A stretch of DNA of 64,000 nucleotides, from assembly GCA_018820205.1 (NCBI GenBank), contig JAHJOK010000016.1:78398-142397 (forward strand). Direction: 5' to 3'. The notes under the pieces were generated by a model. The model had not been told where the DNA came from, searched no databases, and was given only the letters and a program-made list of their open reading frames with translations. This document shows positions 1 through 6,522 of the stretch, one piece after another. Made by a program: the position numbers and the translations under genes. Position 1 is the stretch's first letter. Every line of letters starts with the position of its first letter. This DNA is from Alphaproteobacteria bacterium (GTDB lineage Bacteria; Pseudomonadota; Alphaproteobacteria; Caulobacterales; Caulobacteraceae).

Positions 1-386
1 GCGCTCTCATAGATCGAGGTCGGGGTGTCGGCATTGTATTCGTACAGCTTGGCCGGACCCTGGCCGTCGTAGGCGAAGTCGAAGCGGCCATACAGGGATG
101 GCTCGCCGCGTTTCCAGCTGTCGGCGACATAGTCCCGCAGGCGTTCGGGGATATCCAGCTGTTCCATCAGCCGTTCGGACTTCACCGCCTCATCGACCAG
201 ATCGAGGCCCATCTGGTGCAGTTCGGCGGTCGGCCCCTCGATGCCGTCCTCGACCTCGGCCAGGGTCAGGGCGTAGGCGGCGGTCTCGTCCCAATAGGGC
301 TGGCCGGAATCGTGGTGCCAGGTGAAGCCGAGGGCCTCGGCCCTGGCCTGCCAGTCGGGACGTTCGGGAAGGGTGATGCGCTGCAT
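1..386 (-). CDS. yjfC: Glutathionylspermidine-synthase-like ATP-grasp ligase (YjfC/YgiC family), N-terminal part
   Basis: This is the N-terminal 128 residues of a gene that runs off the left edge. Translated from the ATG at 386 it reads MQRITLPERPDW..., then ...PYWDETAAYALTL... and ...SLYGRFDFAYDGQGPAKLYEYNADTPTS. The last two stretches are typical of the glutathionylspermidine synthase pre-ATP-grasp fold, where the E-Y-N-A-D-T-P-T segment is strongly conserved. The family forms amide bonds between peptides and amines; for YjfC and YgiC themselves the substrate is not established. It is the last gene of a minus-strand unit after DUF2170 and PspA, as in the E. coli yjfIJKLMC cluster. A GGAG 9-10 bases upstream of the ATG comes from a palindromic repeat. 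The ATP-binding half lies outside the window, so catalytic competence cannot be judged. Confidence 0.88.
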   Translation of the reverse strand, partial: MQRITLPERPDWQARAEALGFTWHHDSGQPYWDETAAYALTLAEVEDGIEGPTAELHQMGLDLVDEAVKSERLMEQLDIPERLRDYVADSWKRGEPSLYGRFDFAYDGQGPAKLYEYNADTPTSIYES

Positions 387-399
387 TGTGTCGAACTCC

Positions 400-437
400 G
401 TCTCCTCCCCAACGCCGCCTGGCGATGGGGAGGAGAC
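400..437. repeat. Short palindromic element between pspA-like and yjfC-like genes
   Basis: An 11-base inverted repeat (GTCTCCTCCCC at 400-410, GGGGAGGAGAC at 427-437) encloses a second small CGCC/GGCG stem. It resembles the right half of the element at 14234-14377, which also has CTCCCC...GGGGAGGAG arms around a CGCC-rich loop. It fills most of the gap between the two minus-strand genes and may act as an mRNA-stabilising or processing hairpin. Its minus-strand end supplies GGAGGAG just upstream of the yjfC-like start. Confidence 0.6.
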
Positions 438-439
438 AG

Positions 440-1171
440 TCAGGCCTTGTCGGTCGACTGACCGATGCGCGGCGTCACCACCGTCACGTCGGGTTGCATC
501 AGGCGCGCCAGAACGTCGTCGGCCGAGGCGTGGCCGGGCAGGATGCCGGCCTCCTTCAGCTTGGCGTCGAGGTCCGCGCCGGTGCGCTTGTCCTCGAACT
601 CCTGGCCGACGCGCAGGCGTTCCTCCTGCACCGCCTGACGCTGTTTGATGCGTTGCAGGCTGTCGGCGGCCGAGCCGATGCGCGAATGGGCGCCGGCCGA
701 TTGCAGGGCGACCGAGGTCTGGGCGCGCTGGACGCTTTCATTGACCTTCACGATGTCGATCTCGCGACGCAGGGTCTCGATCTTCTGGTCGGTCGAGGCG
801 ATGGCGGTGCGCAGGCGCGCCTCGGCCTGCTTCATGTTCTCGATCAGCGGCTCGCGGGTGCCGATCTCGGATTCCAACTCGGCGATCCGTCCGGCGACCT
901 CGCGGGCCAGGTCGGTCTTGCCCTGACCCAGGGCGGCGCGGGTGGAGGATTCGTATTTGCCGATCTGGTCGCGGAACGAGGCCAGTTCGCTTTCGGCCAT
1001 GCGGCGGCGGGCGACCAGTCCGGCGAGATCGTCGCGGGCCTTGCCCTGGGCGGTGTCGGCGTCGCGGATTTCCTGATCCAGGATCTTCAGCGCATTGGCG
1101 TCGACGACCTTCTGGCCGGCGTCATGGGCGGTTCCGCGAAACAGGGCGGAGAGTTTGGCGAGCATGGACAT
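440..1171 (-). CDS. yjfJ: PspA/IM30 family protein (YjfJ type)
   Basis: A 243-residue, mostly helical, charged protein (MSMLAKLSALFRGT...) with long coiled-coil stretches such as VARRRMAESELASFRDQIGK and GRIAELESEIGTREPLIENM, the pattern of the PspA/Vipp1 ESCRT-III-like family. Members polymerise on the inner face of the cytoplasmic membrane and counter loss of membrane integrity. It lies 15 bases downstream of DUF2170 on the same strand and upstream of the ATP-grasp ligase, which identifies it as the YjfJ-type paralogue found in yjf clusters rather than the pspF-linked PspA. The length is close to the family norm of about 220-240. No pspF-like activator is visible nearby. Confidence 0.88.
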   Translation of the reverse strand: MSMLAKLSALFRGTAHDAGQKVVDANALKILDQEIRDADTAQGKARDDLAGLVARRRMAESELASFRDQIGKYESSTRAALGQGKTDLAREVAGRIAELESEIGTREPLIENMKQAEARLRTAIASTDQKIETLRREIDIVKVNESVQRAQTSVALQSAGAHSRIGSAADSLQRIKQRQAVQEERLRVGQEFEDKRTGADLDAKLKEAGILPGHASADDVLARLMQPDVTVVTPRIGQSTDKA

Positions 1172-1186
1172 GGGGTCTCTCCGGGA

Positions 1187-1873
1187 TCAGGCGGCTTCGG
1201 AACCGAAGGTATCGCGCATCGACGTGGCGTCGATGGCGTTTTCGGCCAGGGTGCGCAGTTCGATGACGATGGTCTGCAGGGTGGTCTTGGACGACAGTTC
1301 GCCGATCAGCTCATAGACGTCCTGATCGCCCACGGTGGTGATGGCGAAGCTGGACAGGGGCACGATCCGCTGGGCCTTCAGCAGGAATTCGTTGAACCGG
1401 GCCGTGTCGGACTGCTCTGACACGGGCCACAGCAGGACCGAGACCACGATCTGGGCCCCGCCGACCGACAGATAGATCGGCAGGTCGCCGTATTCGTGCA
1501 TGGTGGCCAGCAGCACCGGATCGGCGCCCTCCACCACGCGCAGGGTCATCTCCCCCTCGCGCGGCAATGAGGAGTCCTCCAGCGCCGCCTTGATGGCGGG
1601 CACGGTCCAGGCGGTTTCGATGACGGCGTCCATGTGAGGATCGGCTCCGGTTGATGTCGAAGAGGTGGGACGGCGCGGGCGCGACGCAAGCGCGGGACCG
1701 CGGGTGGAATCGGTGACGATGGCGTGGGCGGCGGCGCGGACGTCGTCGCGGCAGGCTTCGGGCACCCAAAGCTCCAACTTGACCATGCCCGCGTCGCGAC
1801 GCGCCTGTCTCCAGGCCCGGATGCGATCCGTGCCCGAGGCGGACGTGATGTTCTCAGACGCGGTCATGTTCAT
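1187..1873 (-). CDS. yjfI: DUF2170 (YjfI-like) protein with an N-terminal antitoxin-like segment
   Basis: A 228-residue protein. The C-terminal ~150 residues (EGEMTLRVVEGADPVLL..., DLPIYLSVGGAQIVVSVLLW, FNEFLLKAQRIVPLSSFAIT) match my recollection of the DUF2170/YjfI family that accompanies YjfJ-type PspA; its biochemical role is unknown. The N-terminus (RIRAWRQARRDAGMVKLELWVP) looks like the R-x-x-R-x-x-G-x-x-x-x-x-(V/L)-W-(V/L)-P pattern of MazE/CopG-type ribbon-helix-helix antitoxins and is followed by a low-complexity linker, so this may be a DNA-binding fusion. Starts are possible at Met1 (1873) or Met3 (1867). There is no convincing Shine-Dalgarno sequence, and the start overlaps a palindrome, so the message may be leaderless or autoregulated. 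First gene of the minus-strand unit. Confidence 0.72.
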   Translation of the reverse strand: MNMTASENITSASGTDRIRAWRQARRDAGMVKLELWVPEACRDDVRAAAHAIVTDSTRGPALASRPRRPTSSTSTGADPHMDAVIETAWTVPAIKAALEDSSLPREGEMTLRVVEGADPVLLATMHEYGDLPIYLSVGGAQIVVSVLLWPVSEQSDTARFNEFLLKAQRIVPLSSFAITTVGDQDVYELIGELSSKTTLQTIVIELRTLAENAIDATSMRDTFGSEAA

Positions 1874-1891
1874 GTAACGCGTAACATGAAC
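1868..1891. promoter_or_regulatory. 24-bp near-perfect palindrome, candidate operator
   Basis: The arms GTTCATGT and ACATGAAC surround a palindromic ACGCGT core flanked by one A on each side, so only that flanking pair breaks perfect dyad symmetry. It overlaps the start codon of the DUF2170 gene and lies just upstream of a candidate -35 box for the divergent channel operon. It is therefore well placed to control both transcription units. The binding protein is unknown; the DUF2170 N-terminus is one candidate. Confidence 0.55.
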
Positions 1892-1893
1892 AC

Positions 1894-1922
1894 TTGACTT
1901 CGCCTAGAGGTCTGCGATCAAT
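1894..1922 (+). promoter_or_regulatory. Candidate sigma-70-type promoter for the channel operon
   Basis: TTGACT at 1894-1899 followed after 17 bases by ATCAAT resembles a housekeeping promoter with a good -35 and a weak -10 element. It ends about 20 bases before the ATG at 1944, which has AAGGGGA 4-5 bases upstream of the start. Confidence 0.4.
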
Positions 1923-1943
1923 TGGCGCCATGAAGGGGACGGC

Positions 1944-2984
1944 ATGCTGCTGCGGTTGAAACTGGCGCGGGTCTTCGACCGGGCGGTCCACGCCATGGCC
2001 GACATGCACTGGCGGCTGCTGGGCGGTCTGATCCTGTTCCACGCGGCCTCGTCATGGCTGCTGCTGGTCCTGGCGGGGGAGACCGGACTGTCGTCGCCCG
2101 CGACCTTCCTCTACTGGTACGCCACGACGGCCTATACGGTGGGCTATGGCGATCTGAGTCCTGAGGGCGTCGCCGGACGGCTGATCACGGCGATCTGGAT
2201 CTTCCCGGGCGCCATCGCCGCCTTCACCACGGTGGTGGCCAAGGTGCTGGGCGTGATCGGCGAAATCTGGCGCGTGCGTCGCGCCGGGAAGGGAGACTAT
2301 TCGAAGATGACCGACGCCATCCTTCTGGTCGGCTATCATCCGGTCCGGACGCCGAAGATGATCGACGAACTGAGTGCGGAACTCAGCAAGACCCAGACCC
2401 TGGTCCTGCTGGCGCGGCAGGTCGTGGGCGATCCCGATCCCCGGGTGCGCTATGTGCAGAGCGAAAGCTTGACCTCGGCCGCCGCCCTGACGCGGGCCGG
2501 AGCGGCGCAGGCCGGCCGCGTCCTGGTCTATGCCGACAATGACGCCGACACCCTGACCGCGACCCTGGCGGTATCGGCCGCCGTGCCCGACACCGCCCAT
2601 GTCGTCTGCTATTTCGACGACGCCGACACCGCCGGACTGCTGGCCCAGCATTGTCCCCGGGTCGAGATCGTCCTGTCGTCCGGGCCCGAGATGCTGGCGC
2701 GGTCGGCGCGCGATCCCGGCGCCAGCCAGGTCATCAGCGCCCTGACCAGCCACCTGTACGACCCGGCGACCCTGTTCAGCCTGACCTGGGAAGGGGCGGT
2801 GCGGTCGATCGGCGATCTGACCCAGGGTCTTCAGCGTCACCGCGCCACGCTTCTGGCGCACAAGCCCGCCGGGGCCGGGGCGCCGCGCTTCAATCCGCCA
2901 TTCGAAACGGACGTGGAGGCCGGGGACCGGCTGTTCTATGTTTCGGCCGCGCGGCTGGACCAGCCCAGCGTGGCGAGGCTCTAG
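1944..2984 (+). CDS. Potassium channel with RCK/TrkA-N-like cytoplasmic domain
   Basis: A 346-residue two-helix channel. TM1 is at about residues 24-44, the pore helix leads to the TVGYGD selectivity filter at 65-70, and TM2 spans about 78-103. A cytoplasmic TrkA-N/RCK-like domain begins near residue 125 (DAILLVGYHP...) and includes RVLVYADNDADTLTATLA. It should be a K+-selective inner-membrane channel gated by its RCK domain. The usual Rossmann glycine signature is not evident (GYHPVR instead of GxGxxG), so nucleotide sensing may be altered. It is the first gene of a plus-strand unit with DUF2491, DUF350 and DUF1190. Ion channels recur next to YjfC-type ligases, but the functional reason is not known to me. 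Confidence 0.9.
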   Translation: MLLRLKLARVFDRAVHAMADMHWRLLGGLILFHAASSWLLLVLAGETGLSSPATFLYWYATTAYTVGYGDLSPEGVAGRLITAIWIFPGAIAAFTTVVAKVLGVIGEIWRVRRAGKGDYSKMTDAILLVGYHPVRTPKMIDELSAELSKTQTLVLLARQVVGDPDPRVRYVQSESLTSAAALTRAGAAQAGRVLVYADNDADTLTATLAVSAAVPDTAHVVCYFDDADTAGLLAQHCPRVEIVLSSGPEMLARSARDPGASQVISALTSHLYDPATLFSLTWEGAVRSIGDLTQGLQRHRATLLAHKPAGAGAPRFNPPFETDVEAGDRLFYVSAARLDQPSVARL

Positions 2985-2989
2985 AGGCG

Positions 2990-3652
2990 ATGTTCAAGAA
3001 GCTCTTCGGCAAGGCGGAGACGGCCGAGCCCGCGGCGCGGCTGGCGCAGGTGCGCAATATCACCGTCGGACGAACCGTGTCGCTGGACCCGCTGGCCTGG
3101 CGCCGGCTGGGGTCGGAGACCGCCTTCACCCTGGATCGCGACGCGCTGGAGATCACGGCCCAGGGGTCGGTGGCCCTGGACGGCGGCCAGCATGTGCACC
3201 GGTTCTATACCGACGACCACGTCATGCTTCAGGCCATGAGCGACGATGCGTCGGGCGCCGAGGCCTATGATTTCTCGCTGTTCATCCCGTGGTCGTCCGC
3301 CTATCCGCCGGGCGAGCGCGAACGCCGGATCTGGCGCGACCGGCTGTCGGAGCCGGTGTTCGACGGGGCGGCGGAAGACCTGCCGTCCTATCCCCGGTTC
3401 TGGTTCGCCGAGAGCGACGCGCGTCAGCCGCCGGTGACCCTGTGGGAGACGATCTGGGACGACCGCGCCGCGACCGTGCCCTATGGCCGGATTTTCCAGA
3501 CCTGCATGCTGTATGCCCGCGATCTGTCGGGCGGGCGCGAGCTGATGCTGGCGCTGGAGATGGAGCCGGAAAAGGCCCCCGGCAAAACGGCTGACATCAG
3601 CCATGAGATCATGGTCGGCATCCCCCTGGAAGTCGGCGAGTTCACGGCGTGA
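2990..3652 (+). CDS. yjfK: DUF2491 family protein (YjfK-like)
   Basis: A 220-residue soluble protein starting at the ATG at 2990, five bases after the channel stop. It begins MFKKLFGKAETAEPAARLAQVRN and contains FTLDRDALEITAQGSVALD, HRFYTDDHVMLQAMS and WETIWDDRAATVPYGRIFQTCMLYARDL, a pattern I associate with DUF2491/YjfK. No signal peptide or membrane segment is seen. The molecular function is unknown. Tight spacing after the channel and the following DUF350 gene indicate translation from one polycistronic message. An in-frame extension upstream overlaps the channel gene and is rejected. Confidence 0.8.
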   Translation: MFKKLFGKAETAEPAARLAQVRNITVGRTVSLDPLAWRRLGSETAFTLDRDALEITAQGSVALDGGQHVHRFYTDDHVMLQAMSDDASGAEAYDFSLFIPWSSAYPPGERERRIWRDRLSEPVFDGAAEDLPSYPRFWFAESDARQPPVTLWETIWDDRAATVPYGRIFQTCMLYARDLSGGRELMLALEMEPEKAPGKTADISHEIMVGIPLEVGEFTA

Positions 3653-3681
3653 GCCGCCCCGCCCGCAAGGAGTAGAGAACG

Positions 3682-4092
3682 ATGGACTGGTTCGCATTTC
3701 AGGCGGGGGCGACCGCCTTCGTCATCGCCTTCGCCGCCGCAGGGCTGTTCACAATCGCCTTCAAGGTGATCTATCAGCAGATCACGCCCTACAAGGAACG
3801 CGACCTGATCCGGGCCGGAAATCCGGCGGCGGCAATCGCCCTGGGCGGCGCCCTGATCGGCTATGTCCTGCCGCTGGCCTCGGCCCTGTCGCACACGGTC
3901 AGTTTGCTGGAGTTCGCGGCCTGGGCGCTGCTGGCCGGGGTGATCCAGATCGTGGCCTTCATCGTGGTCAGCCGGCTGGCGTTCCGCAACATCGCCGAGC
4001 GGATCGTGGCCGGTGAGATCGCCGCCGCCATCTATCTGGCCTCGATATCCATCTGCGTCGGCTTGCTGAACGCCGCCTGCATGACGACGTGA
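3682..4092 (+). CDS. yjfL: DUF350 integral membrane protein (YjfL-like)
   Basis: A 136-residue protein, almost entirely hydrophobic, with about four transmembrane helices (near residues 8-28, 49-66, 76-96, 110-130) as expected for DUF350/YjfL. The short loop YQQITPYKERDLIRAGNPAAAIALGGALIGY carries the conserved N-P-A-A-A-I segment. It is an inner-membrane protein of unknown function, consistently coupled to PspA/ATP-grasp clusters. AAGGAG lies about ten bases upstream of the ATG. Its stop is eight bases before the preferred start of the lipoprotein gene. Confidence 0.85.
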   Translation: MDWFAFQAGATAFVIAFAAAGLFTIAFKVIYQQITPYKERDLIRAGNPAAAIALGGALIGYVLPLASALSHTVSLLEFAAWALLAGVIQIVAFIVVSRLAFRNIAERIVAGEIAAAIYLASISICVGLLNAACMTT

Positions 4093-4100
4093 GGGCGACG

Positions 4101-4718
4101 ATGACCGACAGTTCAAACCCCGCGCCAGAAACCACCACGATGCGCCGCATGAAGCGGTCGAAGACGCTGCAGGTCACCAGTCTGATGGCGACGGCGTCGT
4201 TCTCGCTGGCCGCCTGCGGCGCGCCCCAGGTCGCCGCGCCGCCCGAGCCGGCCCTGGCCTATACCTCGCTGGACGAATGCAAGGCGGCCAACGACATCAC
4301 CGATCTGGAGTGCGACGCCGCCCAGGAGAACGCCCGCGCCCAGGCCGAAGAAACCGCGCCCCGCTATGCGACCCAGTCCGAGTGCGAGGGTCAGTGGGGG
4401 CCGGATCAGTGCAAGCCCAACAATGCGGGCGGGGGATCGTTCTTCACCCCGCTGCTGACCGGGTTCGTGATCGGCCAGCTGCTGAACGGCGGCGGCTATC
4501 GCGGGGGCGGGGCGCTGTACCGGGATCGCAACGGCAATTTCCAGAACGGCTATGGCGGCGGCTATGTCAGCCGCGACTATCGAACGGGCCGCCAGATCGC
4601 CAACGGCCGCGACTATGGCGCCGACGTCGCGCGTCAGGCGCCCAGCCGGGTCCAGAGCCGCACGACGGTGGTCTCGCGCGGCGGCTTCGGCGGCGGGGGC
4701 AGGGGCTACGGGGGCTGA
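4101..4718 (+). CDS. yjfM: DUF1190 family Gly-rich lipoprotein (YjfM-like)
   Basis: A 205-residue protein with a charged N-terminus (MRRMKRSKTLQVTS), hydrophobic core and lipobox LAAC, so it is probably exported and lipidated. The mature part has paired cysteines (DECKAAN...LECDAAQ, SECEGQWGPDQCKPN) as in DUF1190, followed by a glycine/tyrosine/arginine-rich tail (GGGYRGGG, GFGGGGRGYGG). I prefer ATG 4101, which has GAGG six bases upstream; a GTG at 4089 overlapping the DUF350 stop is possible. Last gene of the island. It could be the periplasmic or outer-membrane substrate or partner of the ATP-grasp ligase, but this is inference. Confidence 0.8.
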   Translation: MTDSSNPAPETTTMRRMKRSKTLQVTSLMATASFSLAACGAPQVAAPPEPALAYTSLDECKAANDITDLECDAAQENARAQAEETAPRYATQSECEGQWGPDQCKPNNAGGGSFFTPLLTGFVIGQLLNGGGYRGGGALYRDRNGNFQNGYGGGYVSRDYRTGRQIANGRDYGADVARQAPSRVQSRTTVVSRGGFGGGGRGYGG

Positions 4719-4739
4719 GGCACCCGCAGCCTCCGGCCG

Positions 4740-6311
4740 TCAGTGCCCGCCCGGCGTCGTCGCGTCGCCGATCGAATGAACCCTGGCGCGTGACGCCAGG
4801 ACCGCGAACACGACCAGCAGGCCGTAACCGATCAGCGGGACGTAGAAGGCCGGATTGATGATCCCGCCCGCCGCGTCCGCGACCCGGCCCGCCACCAGCG
4901 GCAGCAAGGCGCCGCCGATGATGCCGAACACCAGCAGACCGGATGTGGCCGATGCCGGCGCCGTGCTGCGCTCCAGCGTCAGGGTGAAGATCGCCGGGAA
5001 CATGATCGAGTTGAACAGTCCGACGGCGAGGGCCGCGAAGGCCGCCGTGGCGCCGCTGGTCTGGGTGACCGTGAAGCACAGGGCTGCAGCCAGCGCGGTG
5101 AAGACGATCAGCAGGCGCGCAGCGGGGATGCGGGTCAACAGGGCGCTGCCCGCGAAACGGCCCATCAGGGCGCCGGCCCAGTAGAGGGCGACCAGTCGAC
5201 CGGCGTCGCCGACCGACAGGCTGAGCGTGCCTTCGGATTCCAGGAAATTGGTCATCAGGCTGCCGATGGCGACTTCCGACCCGACGTAGACGAAGATGCC
5301 GATCGCGCCCAGAACGGCCCAGCGGGATTTCAGCGCCTCGAACGGCGAGGCCTGTCGCTCCGACGAGACGCTGGCGGCGGCCAGCCTGGAGCGGATCAGC
5401 CAGATGAACACCGCCAGAACGCCGAAGAACGCGGCCAGCCCGAGGAACACCGCATCGATATTGCCCAGGGTCTGGGCCCGCAGGACGGGATCGAGAACCG
5501 CCGCCTCGGTCGCCTGAACGTCCGACTGCAGGCTGAAGAACTGCGACCAGTCGATGCTGACGTCAGGGCGCGACGGCGCGACGGCCGGGGCCAGTCCGCC
5601 GATATAGTTGTGCAGGAAGGTCAACCAGCCGACGGCCAGGCCGATCGCGGCCCCCAGCGGCAGCCAGCCCTTGATGTCGCGGCGCAGACCGCCCAGCAGC
5701 GCACCCGCGACCAGGCCGAAAACCACGCCAAGACCCAGCAGAACCAGAGCCCGCAACGAGCCAAGCTCGGTCACGCCGCCGGCGACGAAGATGCCGCCGG
5801 ACAACATGACCGTGGCCCCCAGCAACGGCCCGACGACCGTGCCCAGCGAGTTGAAGGCCTGGGACAGGACCAGACGGAAATGGGATTTCTGATCCGGCCC
5901 CAACGAGGCCGCCAACGGATTGGCCGCGACCTGCAGCAGCGTCACCCCGGCCCCGATCACGAACAGGGCCAGCAGAACGCCGGGATAGAAGTCCATCACC
6001 GTCGACAGGGGGACGATCAACGCCCCCAGGACCATGACGCCCAGGGCGCCGACGATCGATTTTGCATATCCCAGACGCGACAGCACGAAGGCGGCGGGCA
6101 GGGCGAAGACGCCATAGGCGGTGAACCAGGCGAACTGGGTCAGCAGGGCCTCGGTGAAGCTCAGCGAAAACGCGCCCCGGACCGCCGCAATCAGCGGGTC
6201 GATCAGCGAGGTCGCGAACCCCCAGGCGAAAAACAGGGTGGTCACATAGGCGAAGGCGACGTTGGCGCCCTTCGTCGGCGGCGGTGCGCTCGCCTGGGTG
6301 GTCTCGGTCAT
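4740..6311 (-). CDS. Sugar MFS transporter, FucP/GluP-like
   Basis: A 523-residue polytopic protein with about 12 transmembrane segments. The N-terminal half (FAWGFATSLIDPLIAAVRGAF, LTQFAWFTAYGVFALPAAF, GAGVTLLQVAANPLAASLGP) has the AANP motif of the fucose/glucose:H+ symporter branch. A hydrophilic insertion (about residues 245-300) makes it longer than the usual 420-440. The start at 6311 is chosen because GAGGG lies about nine bases upstream; the longer frame to 6377 has no supporting signal. It lies downstream of the TonB-dependent receptor on the same strand and probably imports the glucose or maltose released in the periplasm. Its 3' end converges on the DUF1190 gene with 21 bases between. 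Confidence 0.85.
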   Translation of the reverse strand: MTETTQASAPPPTKGANVAFAYVTTLFFAWGFATSLIDPLIAAVRGAFSLSFTEALLTQFAWFTAYGVFALPAAFVLSRLGYAKSIVGALGVMVLGALIVPLSTVMDFYPGVLLALFVIGAGVTLLQVAANPLAASLGPDQKSHFRLVLSQAFNSLGTVVGPLLGATVMLSGGIFVAGGVTELGSLRALVLLGLGVVFGLVAGALLGGLRRDIKGWLPLGAAIGLAVGWLTFLHNYIGGLAPAVAPSRPDVSIDWSQFFSLQSDVQATEAAVLDPVLRAQTLGNIDAVFLGLAAFFGVLAVFIWLIRSRLAAASVSSERQASPFEALKSRWAVLGAIGIFVYVGSEVAIGSLMTNFLESEGTLSLSVGDAGRLVALYWAGALMGRFAGSALLTRIPAARLLIVFTALAAALCFTVTQTSGATAAFAALAVGLFNSIMFPAIFTLTLERSTAPASATSGLLVFGIIGGALLPLVAGRVADAAGGIINPAFYVPLIGYGLLVVFAVLASRARVHSIGDATTPGGH

Positions 6312-6426
6312 TCGTGCTGGCCCTCGTTTCCTGACGGGCGTTGATCGCCCGTTTCCCGCTTCGGTGTCATGCGTCACGCGGATCGCGCGCGGCGTCCAGT
6401 GTGATTTGTCGCCCCGTAACGAAAAG

Positions 6427-6452
6427 TGGCCGCACGGTTGCCCGTGCGGCCA
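6427..6452 (-). terminator. Intrinsic terminator after the TonB-dependent receptor gene
   Basis: An 11-bp perfect stem (TGGCCGCACGG / CCGTGCGGCCA) with a four-base loop. On the minus strand it is followed by ACTTTTCGTT, a modest T-rich tract. It lies 71 bases downstream of the receptor stop and upstream of the sugar transporter, so it would limit read-through from receptor into transporter. Confidence 0.65.
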
Positions 6453-6522
6453 GTTTCAATCCTCAGGAGAGGCGGTTGCGCCATGACGCCGAAGCGTGGG
6501 GGGGCGGCGCAACCGGTATCGG

